Positions 1 to 8,146 of a stretch of 44,340 nucleotides of DNA are shown piece after piece. The notes beneath the pieces are model-generated. The model ran no database searches. It was not told the origin of the DNA and was given only the letters and a program-made list of their open reading frames with translations. The translations under genes and the position numbers were made by a program. How positions within the stretch are numbered: the first letter of the stretch is position 1; every line of letters begins with the position of its first letter. This DNA is from a virus. The stretch spans positions 1-44,340 of the IMG/VR virus record IMGVR_UViG_3300017767_000030, one strand, 5' to 3'.

Positions 1-4
1 ATAA

Positions 5-2049
<2,045 letters not shown>

Positions 2050-2057
<8 letters not shown>

Positions 2058-2220
2058 ACAAGAATTATTTGAAGCAATCGCAACACAGTTTGCAATCTTA
2101 GAAGAAAACAATGAAGGAGCTACTAAAGCTTCACAAGCAAGAGCTCGTAAAGCAGCAGGAGAGATTAAGAAATTAATTACTCCCTATAAGAAAGCGAACA
2201 TGGACGCTGTGAAGGGGTAG
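2050..2220 (+). CDS. Histone H1-like (Hc1-type) small basic protein
   Basis: A 56-residue lysine/alanine-rich protein beginning MDKQELFEAIATQF. It contains the KASQARARKAAGEIKKL pattern followed by PYKKA, which resembles the core of Hc1-type histone H1-like proteins of Bacteroidetes and Chlamydiae; those bind DNA nonspecifically and are cytoplasmic. It overlaps the preceding small gene by 8 bases and ends directly in the GC-rich RNA/terminator element, so it is the last gene of the groES-groEL operon. The family call is from pattern memory and is moderately secure. A DNA-binding or packaging role is inferred. Confidence 0.6.
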
Positions 2221-2292
2221 GGCGTTTCCTCCTCTCACGAAGTGCCACGCGCATTTTCAACTAAGCCCTGCCGGAAACGGTGGGGTTTTTTT
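2221..2292 (+). terminator. GC-rich structured RNA ending in a rho-independent terminator
   Basis: An 8-bp hairpin (CCCTGCCG at 2266-2273, GAAA loop, CGGTGGGG at 2278-2285, with two G-U pairs) is followed by a run of T from 2286: a classic intrinsic terminator closing the chaperonin operon. The segment 2221-2260 just upstream is much more GC-rich than its surroundings. It can pair CGTTTCC (2223-2229) with GGAAACG (2273-2279), which would break the terminator stem. Confidence 0.8.
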
Positions 2293-2329
2293 ATATATTT
2301 ATATTTACATTACAGATATAAGAGAAAAA

Positions 2330-3142
2330 ATGAAGATAACTCATAGATTTAACCACTATACAGCTCATGAAGCTAATAAGACTCTTAAATGGGTACCTAA
2401 CGATTTAGAAGAACTTTTTAAAGAAAGGCTAAAAAATGAACCTACAAATCCTAGTCTTAATTATTATTTAAAAAATCCTATAATTTATAAACTAAATAAT
2501 TATGGATTTAGAAGTCCTGTTGATTATGTTGAAGGAATAGAAGGTAATGTATTTTTAGGGTGCAGCCATACTTTTGGTATAGGGCATCATCTGGAGAATA
2601 CTTGGTCTTGGAAGCTTAATGAGTATGTTGGGGGTAATTTTATAAATTTATCAGTCGGTGGTACCGGTATCGGAACTGGGTTTCGCTTATTATATGGGAT
2701 GAAGGATATAGTAAAGCCAAAAAATGTTTTTCTATTCTACCCTCATGTATATAGATATGAATATTTTGATCAGCGTTATCAAACTTGGGCTAATGTGTGT
2801 ATCACTCAACTTTATAAAATAGAAACGAGAAATAAAAAATTTCTTTTAGAACAGAACAATGCTGAGATGTTTTATTATTTACATTATACTGCTATTAAAA
2901 ATTTATGTTATGAATTAGACATTCCTCTCTATAATGTTACCGAGTTTAATAAGTTCTGGGAAGATCCAGATGAAAATTCTCCTTTACCGCTTTGTGCAAG
3001 AGATGATCACCCTAATCCCAAGTTTCATGTTAATGTTTTTGAAAAATTTAAACAAATTTATGATAATAAAATAAACATTTATAAAAGACCTGAAGAATTA
3101 TGTGATTTAAAATATAACAAAGGACTAAAGCCAATTTTGTAA
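2330..3142 (+). CDS. SGNH/GDSL hydrolase-like protein
   Basis: This 270-residue protein has an SGNH-type first block, VFLGCSHTFGIGHHLENTW (about residues 74-92), in which Ser of GCSH is the predicted nucleophile. A glycine-rich NLSVGGTGIGTG block follows, and near the C terminus DDHPNPKFH, resembling the family's catalytic Asp-x-x-His. Such enzymes are esterases or acetylhydrolases, often acting on carbohydrate. It follows the chaperonin terminator and is preceded by an AT-rich leader with TATTTATA. It belongs to a family of three in this window (also 5390 and 19622). No signal peptide is seen, so it is likely cytoplasmic or a virion component; substrate unknown. Confidence 0.7.
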   Translation: MKITHRFNHYTAHEANKTLKWVPNDLEELFKERLKNEPTNPSLNYYLKNPIIYKLNNYGFRSPVDYVEGIEGNVFLGCSHTFGIGHHLENTWSWKLNEYVGGNFINLSVGGTGIGTGFRLLYGMKDIVKPKNVFLFYPHVYRYEYFDQRYQTWANVCITQLYKIETRNKKFLLEQNNAEMFYYLHYTAIKNLCYELDIPLYNVTEFNKFWEDPDENSPLPLCARDDHPNPKFHVNVFEKFKQIYDNKINIYKRPEELCDLKYNKGLKPIL

Positions 3143-3164
3143 TTCATTTAAAAGTTCGTATATT
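3136..3164 (+). promoter_or_regulatory. Promoter, TTTG-N19-TATATT class
   Basis: TTTGTA (3136-3141) is separated by 17 bases from TATATT (3159-3164), the same geometry as seven other sites in the window. It would give a leader of about 60 bases to the gene at 3234. That leader holds two direct copies of AGAACATTAAG (3168-3178 and 3190-3200). Confidence 0.5.
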
Positions 3165-3167
3165 AAT

Positions 3168-3200
3168 AGAACATTAAGGCAAGTTCAAGAGAACATTAAG
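3168..3200 (+). repeat. Direct repeat AGAACATTAAG x2
   Basis: Two identical 11-base copies (3168-3178, 3190-3200) are spaced 11 bases apart, giving a period of about two helical turns. They lie in the untranslated leader between the promoter and the gene at 3234. They could be an operator for a dimeric repressor; this is inference. Confidence 0.5.
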
Positions 3201-3206
3201 AACTAC

Positions 3207-3215
3207 CTATTTATT
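3207..3215 (+). promoter_or_regulatory. CTATTTAT-type motif
   Basis: CTATTTATT 19 bases before the ATG at 3234 belongs to the recurring intergenic CTATTTATA motif, a candidate second (late-type) promoter element. Confidence 0.35.
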
Positions 3216-3233
3216 AATATAAAAACATCCAAT

Positions 3234-3443
3234 ATGAAGAGAGCGCTAATACTAGGCTTGCTGTTATTCGGGATGAATGCACAAGCCCATATCGGTAAAA
3301 GCGATAACAAACTGGAGCTACAAAAGAAAGCAGTTTATTTCGAGATTAAAGCTCAACTCGCGGCCGGTGTGATTACATTAGAAGAGGCACAACGCCTCTG
3401 GAAGATTAAAGTTAAACATTTAAGGAAAGAAGAGGCTATTTAA
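3234..3443 (+). CDS. Small exported protein, unknown (69 aa)
   Basis: The 69-residue product has a signal peptide (MKRALILGLLLFGMNAQA, cleavage expected after AQA). A short charged helical mature part follows, with the segment AAGVITLEEAQRLW. It is probably periplasmic after cleavage. Its TAA stop lies inside the loop of the following terminator hairpin, so the gene is monocistronic: promoter at 3136, leader repeats, gene, terminator. No family was recognised. Confidence 0.75.
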   Translation: MKRALILGLLLFGMNAQAHIGKSDNKLELQKKAVYFEIKAQLAAGVITLEEAQRLWKIKVKHLRKEEAI

Positions 3444-3457
3444 GCCTCTTTTTTTTT
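3431..3457 (+). terminator. Rho-independent terminator
   Basis: A perfect 7-bp stem (AGAGGCT 3431-3437 with AGCCTCT 3443-3449, loop ATTTA) is followed by a long T run. It overlaps the last codons and stop of the small exported protein. Confidence 0.9.
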
Positions 3458-3479
3458 CTCATATTTATTATAAAGAGTT

Positions 3480-4547
3480 ATGGGTATTCTAGAGGACTTA
3501 AGGTGGATAGATATACCACCTAGTAATCTGTTTATTATTTCCGGTATAATTGACTTTTCTCGTCCATCAGATCATTGGTATAAAGAGTTTCAAAAGAATA
3601 AGTCTTCAATAAGAAGTAGTAAATATATAAATAATTTAAAGCAACTTATATTACAAGGTACAAAAATTATTCTAGATTGTACAATGGAGGGTTCTTTAAT
3701 CAAAGATGATATAAGAGAGTATATAGGAATACTCACCAAACACAGAGTTGACTTTAATAGTATTTTTTTAGCATTTAATAATTCATATTTATCTTCTAGT
3801 AATATTATTTCATACAGTGGGTACAATATTAAATGTGTTTACTTTCCTCATTTTTTTATTTCTACTTTATTTGAATTTCAAAAACATATTAAACCTATGT
3901 CTTCAGATAATCCTTCATATGACTTTTTATGTCTTAATCGTAGAATGAGAATAGGAAAGTATTTACTACTTAAAGAACTTAAAGAAAGAAATTTGTTGGA
4001 AAAAACACTTTATACTTATGTAAAGACTCTTGTAGAATCTGATGTTGATGGTTCAGTTTCTAAAAATCAATTGGAAGGAGATAAAGAATATGGAGAGCAT
4101 ATTTCTGAAGACGATGAAAATTTTTTATATTGGCTTAATACAGACTGGTATTCTGATACAAAAGTAGATATAGTTAACGAAACATATTATTTAGAAGATG
4201 ACCAATGTCATTTAACTGAAAAGATATTCAAACCTATGATGTTAGAAAAACCTTTTGTAGTTAATGGTACTAAAGGGTATTTGAAAGAACTTAAAAGATT
4301 AGGGTTTAAAACTTTTTCTGACGTTATCGATGAATCATATGATGATGCTAGTAATGAAATAAGATATAAATTAGTAGTAGACGCTGCAATTGAACTTGCT
4401 GGTAAATATAATACTGATAAAGTTAAACAGATATGTAAATACAATAAAAAACTTTTTTTCAATATTTCTCATAAAAAAGATATAGTAAAAAAATTATTTA
4501 TTTCTCAATTAAAAACTGATGGACTACTTCAACCTAAACAGATATAA
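3480..4547 (+). CDS. Glycosyltransferase-like protein (GT-B/GT10-like C-terminal motif)
   Basis: A 355-residue protein. The C-terminal third has a conserved-looking segment, HLTEKIFKPMMLEKPFVV, followed by NGTKGYLKELKRLGFKTF. That resembles the donor-site region of GT10 and exostosin-like glycosyltransferases (TEKI...KP.V..G). The middle contains DFLCLNRRMRIGKYLLLKEL, also typical of these proteins. The N-terminal 150 residues are not recognised. It directly precedes the dioxygenase at 4583, an association repeated at 42.7-44 kb. The family call is tentative; it could be another nucleotide-sugar-dependent enzyme. Confidence 0.45.
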   Translation: MGILEDLRWIDIPPSNLFIISGIIDFSRPSDHWYKEFQKNKSSIRSSKYINNLKQLILQGTKIILDCTMEGSLIKDDIREYIGILTKHRVDFNSIFLAFNNSYLSSSNIISYSGYNIKCVYFPHFFISTLFEFQKHIKPMSSDNPSYDFLCLNRRMRIGKYLLLKELKERNLLEKTLYTYVKTLVESDVDGSVSKNQLEGDKEYGEHISEDDENFLYWLNTDWYSDTKVDIVNETYYLEDDQCHLTEKIFKPMMLEKPFVVNGTKGYLKELKRLGFKTFSDVIDESYDDASNEIRYKLVVDAAIELAGKYNTDKVKQICKYNKKLFFNISHKKDIVKKLFISQLKTDGLLQPKQI

Positions 4548-4548
4548 G

Positions 4549-4577
4549 TTTGTATATTGATTTTTTTTTCCTATATT
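4549..4577 (+). promoter_or_regulatory. Promoter, TTTG-N19-TATATT class
   Basis: TTTGTA (4549-4554), 17 bases, TATATT (4572-4577), with a nine-T tract between them. The -10 starts only 11 bases before the ATG at 4583, so the mRNA would begin at or within the start codon. Confidence 0.55.
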
Positions 4578-4582
4578 AAGAT

Positions 4583-5152
4583 ATGGACGTTATAGAATAT
4601 GGTGGGCTGTTAAATAAAGCATTTTGTGATTTACTTATAGAAAAAGCTAAACCTAAAATGTTCCAAGCCGATGTAATCGGTGAAACAAAAGATAATAGAA
4701 TAGCTTCTAACTGTTGGTTTGATAATAATGAATTCCCAGAACTGCATCACCTTAAAGAATGGATTGCTGGTACAACTTCAACACCAATTGAAAATCAAGA
4801 AAACGGGACAGTTGTAAGGTATGATGTAGGAGGTAAATATGAAGCTCATTTTGATTACTTTGATAGTAGTGTTCCTGCTCAAGCTGAAGAATTTAAAAAC
4901 GGCGGCAATAGAGTGTGGTCCTTTTTAGTATATTTAAATGATGACTATGAAGGGGGTAGTACTTTTTTTCCTGAACATGATTTAAATGTACAACCTGATA
5001 TGGGGAAAGGAGTATTATGGAGAAATACTTTAGACGGAGCTTTATTAGAAGAATCAATACATGCAGGTAATCCTGTAACTAAAGGAACTAAATGGATTTT
5101 TATCACTTGGATACGAGAAAGTAAATTTTATAATGAAACCGAAAATCCCTAA
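4583..5152 (+). CDS. 2-oxoglutarate/Fe(II) dioxygenase, prolyl 4-hydroxylase type
   Basis: The 189-residue protein has the double-stranded beta-helix signature of P4H-like dioxygenases: HFD with His89 and Asp91, the LVYLNDDYEGGSTFF segment, distal His160 (SIHAG), and Lys170 (GTKWIF), which fits the 2-oxoglutarate-binding base. It would hydroxylate a protein, nucleic acid or small substrate using O2 and 2-oxoglutarate. It has its own promoter and is followed by two small overlapping genes. A second dioxygenase lies at 42728. Substrate cannot be told from sequence. Confidence 0.9.
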   Translation: MDVIEYGGLLNKAFCDLLIEKAKPKMFQADVIGETKDNRIASNCWFDNNEFPELHHLKEWIAGTTSTPIENQENGTVVRYDVGGKYEAHFDYFDSSVPAQAEEFKNGGNRVWSFLVYLNDDYEGGSTFFPEHDLNVQPDMGKGVLWRNTLDGALLEESIHAGNPVTKGTKWIFITWIRESKFYNETENP

Positions 5153-5258
5153 ATTATCGAATGAAGTATTACGTTCCATATGGGAAGCATCTAGGCATAC
5201 AGTAGAAAAAAATAAGAAGAAATATACACGCAAAAATAAACATAAAAAAAATGAGTGA
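5133..5258 (+). CDS. Small basic protein, unknown (41 aa)
   Basis: A 41-residue lysine-rich frame (MKPKIPKLSNEVL...) starts within the dioxygenase 3' end and overlaps the next small gene by 8 bases. The overlap chain suggests translational coupling. It was too short for standard gene calling; no domain was recognised. Confidence 0.45.
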   Translation: MKPKIPKLSNEVLRSIWEASRHTVEKNKKKYTRKNKHKKNE

Positions 5259-5403
5259 TTCAATTAAAAAGTGGCATGAAATGCAAGAGGATAAACACTT
5301 AAGAGAGAAAGCAGAAATTAAAAAGAAAGCATATAGATTGCTAACTGAGTATGATGCTGAAACTATTCGAGTAGCTTCTAGAATTTTAAATGAAAAAGAA
5401 TAA
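5251..5403 (+). CDS. Small charged helical protein, unknown (50 aa)
   Basis: A 50-residue frame (MSDSIKKWHEMQEDKH...) rich in Lys and Glu, predicted all-helical. Its TAA overlaps the start of the SGNH-like gene by 14 bases, continuing a chain of coupled genes from the dioxygenase. Function unknown. Confidence 0.5.
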   Translation: MSDSIKKWHEMQEDKHLREKAEIKKKAYRLLTEYDAETIRVASRILNEKE

Positions 5404-6061
5404 ATATTGGCCTTTATCATCTAGAGTTAATAAATCGTTTAAAACATCCGGCTCAGACGATACAGGAATAAATACATATACTTATAATGAGTTAGGGTAT
5501 CGAGGGGATTCTATATCTAAAAATATAGATATCTTATCTGTAGGTTGTTCTCATACTGAAGGCATAGGAGTTAATGATAATGAGACTTGGCCGCATTATG
5601 TAGCTGAAGCATTAAACATGACTCATATTAATATGGGCTTTACTGGTCGTTCTAATGACTATATTTCAAGAACAGTAACCTCTTATGTAAGACAGTTTAA
5701 TCCTAAATATGTATTCGTTATGTACACATACCCCAGCCGTAGAGAGTACTGGACTGACGAAGGTCCTCAACCCTATGCTAGTCAACAGTGGGGATACTTT
5801 GAAGATAATCCCGATAAGTGGGATGCTTTTACAAAATTAAGTTCTGTTGAAAGTGACAAACATAACTTTATTAAGAATCATTTGATGGTTATGATGGCTT
5901 GTGAGTTAGCTAGTACTACTCTTATATGGAATGGTTCTTTTACTGGGTATGAATATAAAGATAGTAAAAGGTTTGACGGAGAGTATAATGTAGAATACGG
6001 TAAACATGCAACTGCAGAACAAAATAAAAAATACGCTACTAATCTAGTTGGATACCTGTAA
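5390..6061 (+). CDS. SGNH/GDSL hydrolase-like protein
   Basis: The 223-residue protein has block I ILSVGCSHTEGIGVNDNETW (about residues 47-66, predicted Ser nucleophile in GCSH). NMGFTGRSNDYISR serves as the glycine/asparagine block, and a C-terminal HATAEQNKKYA segment is in the place of the catalytic-His helix. The residue three before that His is Tyr rather than Asp, so the Asp-x-x-His motif is incomplete. It resembles the protein at 2330. Likely cytoplasmic or virion-associated carbohydrate esterase; substrate unknown. Confidence 0.65.
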   Translation: MKKNKYWPLSSRVNKSFKTSGSDDTGINTYTYNELGYRGDSISKNIDILSVGCSHTEGIGVNDNETWPHYVAEALNMTHINMGFTGRSNDYISRTVTSYVRQFNPKYVFVMYTYPSRREYWTDEGPQPYASQQWGYFEDNPDKWDAFTKLSSVESDKHNFIKNHLMVMMACELASTTLIWNGSFTGYEYKDSKRFDGEYNVEYGKHATAEQNKKYATNLVGYL

Positions 6062-6078
6062 GATTTTTCTTATATTTA
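6046..6078 (+). promoter_or_regulatory. Promoter, AGTTGG-N17-TATATT class
   Basis: AGTTGGAT (TTGGAT 6048-6053), 17 bases, TATATT (6071-6076), inside the 3' end of the upstream gene. It fixes the start of the next gene at 6084; a longer frame opening at TTG 6048 would actually begin in this promoter's upstream box. The mRNA would be nearly leaderless. Confidence 0.6.
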
Positions 6079-6083
6079 ATTAT

Positions 6084-6608
6084 ATGAATAAACTTCCTTA
6101 CATTCCTAAAGAATCTCGTAAGTCGATAGAAAAAGAACTTAAGAAGAGGTATTTTAAAAAACCTTATGATAGGTTTATGTGGTGGAGAAGCTATACTCTT
6201 AAGAATAAACCTTTAAATAAAAAATCACCTTTCAGAGATAAAATACTAAATGGTGATTTCGATCATGGTCCTTACTTATGGGAAATAGAATTAGCTAAAC
6301 ATACTATCAACGAAAAATATTTAAATAGTATTACAAGTAATGGAGAACCTGATCATGGAGTCTTTACTGCTGAAACCTCAGTAGATAGAGCTAGAATAAA
6401 AAGGCTTAACGAGGATTATGAAAAAGATGAAAGAGGCAAATTAGAAGAGATAAAGAAAGGTTTTTTGTTAAATATAAAAATTAATTCTAAACAGTATGAA
6501 AAAGAAGTTACCAATACTGGAGCAAAAGATTTGATCACTTTCTACGATAGAATGTGCGATAGGTACGGTACATACTGGAAACCTTTATCTACTGTTAGTA
6601 AAACATAG
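6084..6608 (+). CDS. Phage protein of unknown function (174 aa)
   Basis: The start is set at ATG 6084 (MNKLPYIPKESRKS) because a promoter occupies 6046-6078. The product is 174 residues, highly charged, with FDHGPYLWEIELAKH in the middle and ITFYDRMCDRYGTYW near the end. No signal peptide or membrane segment. I do not recognise the family. It sits between the SGNH protein and a small membrane protein. Confidence 0.7.
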   Translation: MNKLPYIPKESRKSIEKELKKRYFKKPYDRFMWWRSYTLKNKPLNKKSPFRDKILNGDFDHGPYLWEIELAKHTINEKYLNSITSNGEPDHGVFTAETSVDRARIKRLNEDYEKDERGKLEEIKKGFLLNIKINSKQYEKEVTNTGAKDLITFYDRMCDRYGTYWKPLSTVSKT

Positions 6609-6609
6609 A

Positions 6610-6617
6610 TATTTATA
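6610..6617 (+). promoter_or_regulatory. TATTTATA motif
   Basis: TATTTATA follows directly on the upstream stop codon, 32 bases before the ATG at 6649. It is a member of the recurring motif found just after stop codons. Confidence 0.3.
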
Positions 6618-6648
6618 TATATTAACGTTAATTAAAAACAAATTTTAA

Positions 6649-6939
6649 ATGAAGACAATTCTAATTATTGTACTGGTTTTAGCAGCGATTGCTGGAGCAG
6701 TATGGGTAGGTACGAAGTTTTTCGGACTTGCTAAAGATGACGACAAAGATGGTATTCCTGACGAGGTTGAGGATACTGTTAAAGAAGTCAAAAGAAGAGC
6801 TAAAAGAGTAAAAGAAGAGCTCGGAGATATTGCTGATGCAGCTAAAGATGTTATAGATCAAGCAGGCGATATAGGTGAAGCCGTAAAAGGTAAACCAAGA
6901 AAAGGACGTAAACCAAGAGCTAAAAAAGCTTCTAAGTAA
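6649..6939 (+). CDS. Small membrane protein with Ca-binding-like motif and basic tail
   Basis: A 96-residue protein: one N-terminal membrane segment (residues 3-27), a DDDKDGIPDEVED stretch at about 30-42 resembling a thrombospondin type-3 calcium repeat, an amphipathic helix with KRRAKRVKEEL, and a strongly basic C terminus (KPRKGRKPRAKKASK). The N-terminal segment may be an uncleaved anchor. DxDxDG motifs recur in other exported proteins here. Function unknown. Confidence 0.7.
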   Translation: MKTILIIVLVLAAIAGAVWVGTKFFGLAKDDDKDGIPDEVEDTVKEVKRRAKRVKEELGDIADAAKDVIDQAGDIGEAVKGKPRKGRKPRAKKASK

Positions 6940-7160
6940 TGCAGGGTAATCCAAATGTCGATATATCACAAACTACTGCGGTTTTATGCGAAGAGTGCAA
7001 CGGAACCTTCTTTGAACAAGCACTTGTTCTTAGGAGAGTCTCAGCCATTCTTACCGGAACAAGTAAGCCGGGATTTATTCCAATCCCAGTCTTTAAATGT
7101 TCTGAATGCGGACACGTCAACGGAGAATTTATCCCAAAGGAAGTTCAATCCCTTGACTGA
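6939..7160 (+). CDS. Zinc-ribbon protein
   Basis: A 73-residue protein with two Cys pairs, CEEC (about residues 17-20) and CSEC (about 54-57), separated by a hydrophobic VLRRVSAIL segment. The second ends in the ECGHVN form typical of rubredoxin-like zinc ribbons. Similar tiny zinc-ribbon proteins are common in marine T4-like phages. The ATG overlaps the preceding stop (TAATG). It ends shortly before a strong terminator. Confidence 0.7.
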   Translation: MQGNPNVDISQTTAVLCEECNGTFFEQALVLRRVSAILTGTSKPGFIPIPVFKCSECGHVNGEFIPKEVQSLD

Positions 7161-7190
7161 TACTCATTCAGGTTTACATGATTATGAATA

Positions 7191-7218
7191 ACGGGGTCCA
7201 AGTGACCCTGTTTTTTTT
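7191..7218 (+). terminator. Rho-independent terminator
   Basis: An 8-bp stem ACGGGGTC / GACCCTGT (one G-U pair) with loop CAAGT, then eight T. Confidence 0.9.
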
Positions 7219-7220
7219 GC

Positions 7221-7229
7221 CTATTTATT
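7221..7229 (+). promoter_or_regulatory. CTATTTATT motif
   Basis: CTATTTATT directly follows the terminator T run and precedes the gene at 7287 by about 57 bases. The placement between a terminator and the next gene supports a promoter role. Confidence 0.4.
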
Positions 7230-7286
7230 AAATGCAATTGCCAAAGTTCGGACAGTTTTCTTATGTCTAATTAAACTTTAAATCAC

Positions 7287-7526
7287 ATGAACATTTTGGA
7301 AACCGTTAGCTCTTGGGCTAACAAATTAACAGAAGTAGGAGTAAGTGTCATTGCTCTCGGTATAGTACTTGAAGTACTTTTCAAAGGAGCAGTAATTCCA
7401 TTCTGGCCTGAAGTTTCAGTAATTGACAATGTAATGGGAATCATAGGTTCCCTAAGTAATGAAGGACTACTAGGTTTAGTAGGTGCTTTTGTACTTTATC
7501 ATATTTTAAAGAAAAAAGCAGTTTAA
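7287..7526 (+). CDS. Small membrane protein (79 aa), holin-like topology
   Basis: A 79-residue protein with two hydrophobic segments, about 17-36 and 57-75, and a KKKAV tail. It stands alone between two strong terminators, so it is a single-gene transcript, probably strongly expressed. Such proteins are frequent in T4-like marine phages, but I cannot assign a function; a holin or virion membrane protein is possible. Confidence 0.75.
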   Translation: MNILETVSSWANKLTEVGVSVIALGIVLEVLFKGAVIPFWPEVSVIDNVMGIIGSLSNEGLLGLVGAFVLYHILKKKAV

Positions 7527-7532
7527 TAAATT

Positions 7533-7558
7533 AAGGGGCCTTCGGGCCCTTTTTTTTT
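7533..7558 (+). terminator. Rho-independent terminator (UUCG loop)
   Basis: The stem AGGGGCC / GGCCCTT closed by a TTCG tetraloop is followed by a T run. The following 7559-7675 is AT-rich non-coding sequence with no feature I can support. Confidence 0.95.
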
Positions 7559-7675
7559 GTTTCTTACTGTATTTTTTTACTTTTAATACCATATTTATTT
7601 ACGAAGGTTTTATATAACTGTTTTACAATCGTCTTGTAAATGTTAACATAACGGTTGCGCAATAAATCGCAGTAT

Positions 7676-8146
7676 ATGAAACTTTTACTCTTTTTGTATA
7701 GTCTCCTATTAAGCTTAACTCTAGTAGCACAAGAAGTTAAGATAGGAAATGTAGAAAATAAGATCTTACTTGGCAACTTAGCCGGTAACAGAGATCTTGC
7801 GTTTGGAGTACAGAATGTACTTGAAGAAGTAATTCAAGACGCAGGATATGATCTTAATCCAAAGAGTTCTACTGAAATTACTGTCGATCTATTATTTTTT
7901 GACGTTAAAAAAAGTAACGTTCAACTAGCTGTATATAGTAAAAATACTGACGTATATACTATTATAGCAAGAGCTACTTTATTAAAAAAAGGTAAAAAGA
8001 AAAAACAGGTTACTGCTAAAGGCCAAGCTAAGTCTGTTTCGACTGCAACCTTAGTAGTAGATAAAGGAGGAAAATTTTCTCAAGCAAATGTTTCAACAGC
8101 AATAAAGAAATTATGTGAGCAATTGGTCACAAAATTAAAAATATGA
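7676..8146 (+). CDS. Exported periplasmic protein, unknown
   Basis: ATG 7676 is chosen because it gives a clean signal peptide (MKLLLFLYSLLLSLTLVAQ, ending VAQ in flavobacterial style); a start seven codons upstream is possible. The mature part of about 137 residues alternates strands and helices, with ITVDLLFFDVKKSNVQLAV and a KKGKKKKQ basic loop, giving the general look of LptE/YajG-like periplasmic proteins. It opens a block of exported proteins. The fold suggestion is weak. Confidence 0.7.
   Translation: MKLLLFLYSLLLSLTLVAQEVKIGNVENKILLGNLAGNRDLAFGVQNVLEEVIQDAGYDLNPKSSTEITVDLLFFDVKKSNVQLAVYSKNTDVYTIIARATLLKKGKKKKQVTAKGQAKSVSTATLVVDKGGKFSQANVSTAIKKLCEQLVTKLKI

Noticed and set aside
6048-6083. 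Upstream extension of the 6084 gene to TTG 6048
   Set aside because: The extension covers the AGTTGG-N17-TATATT promoter and adds no conserved-looking sequence.
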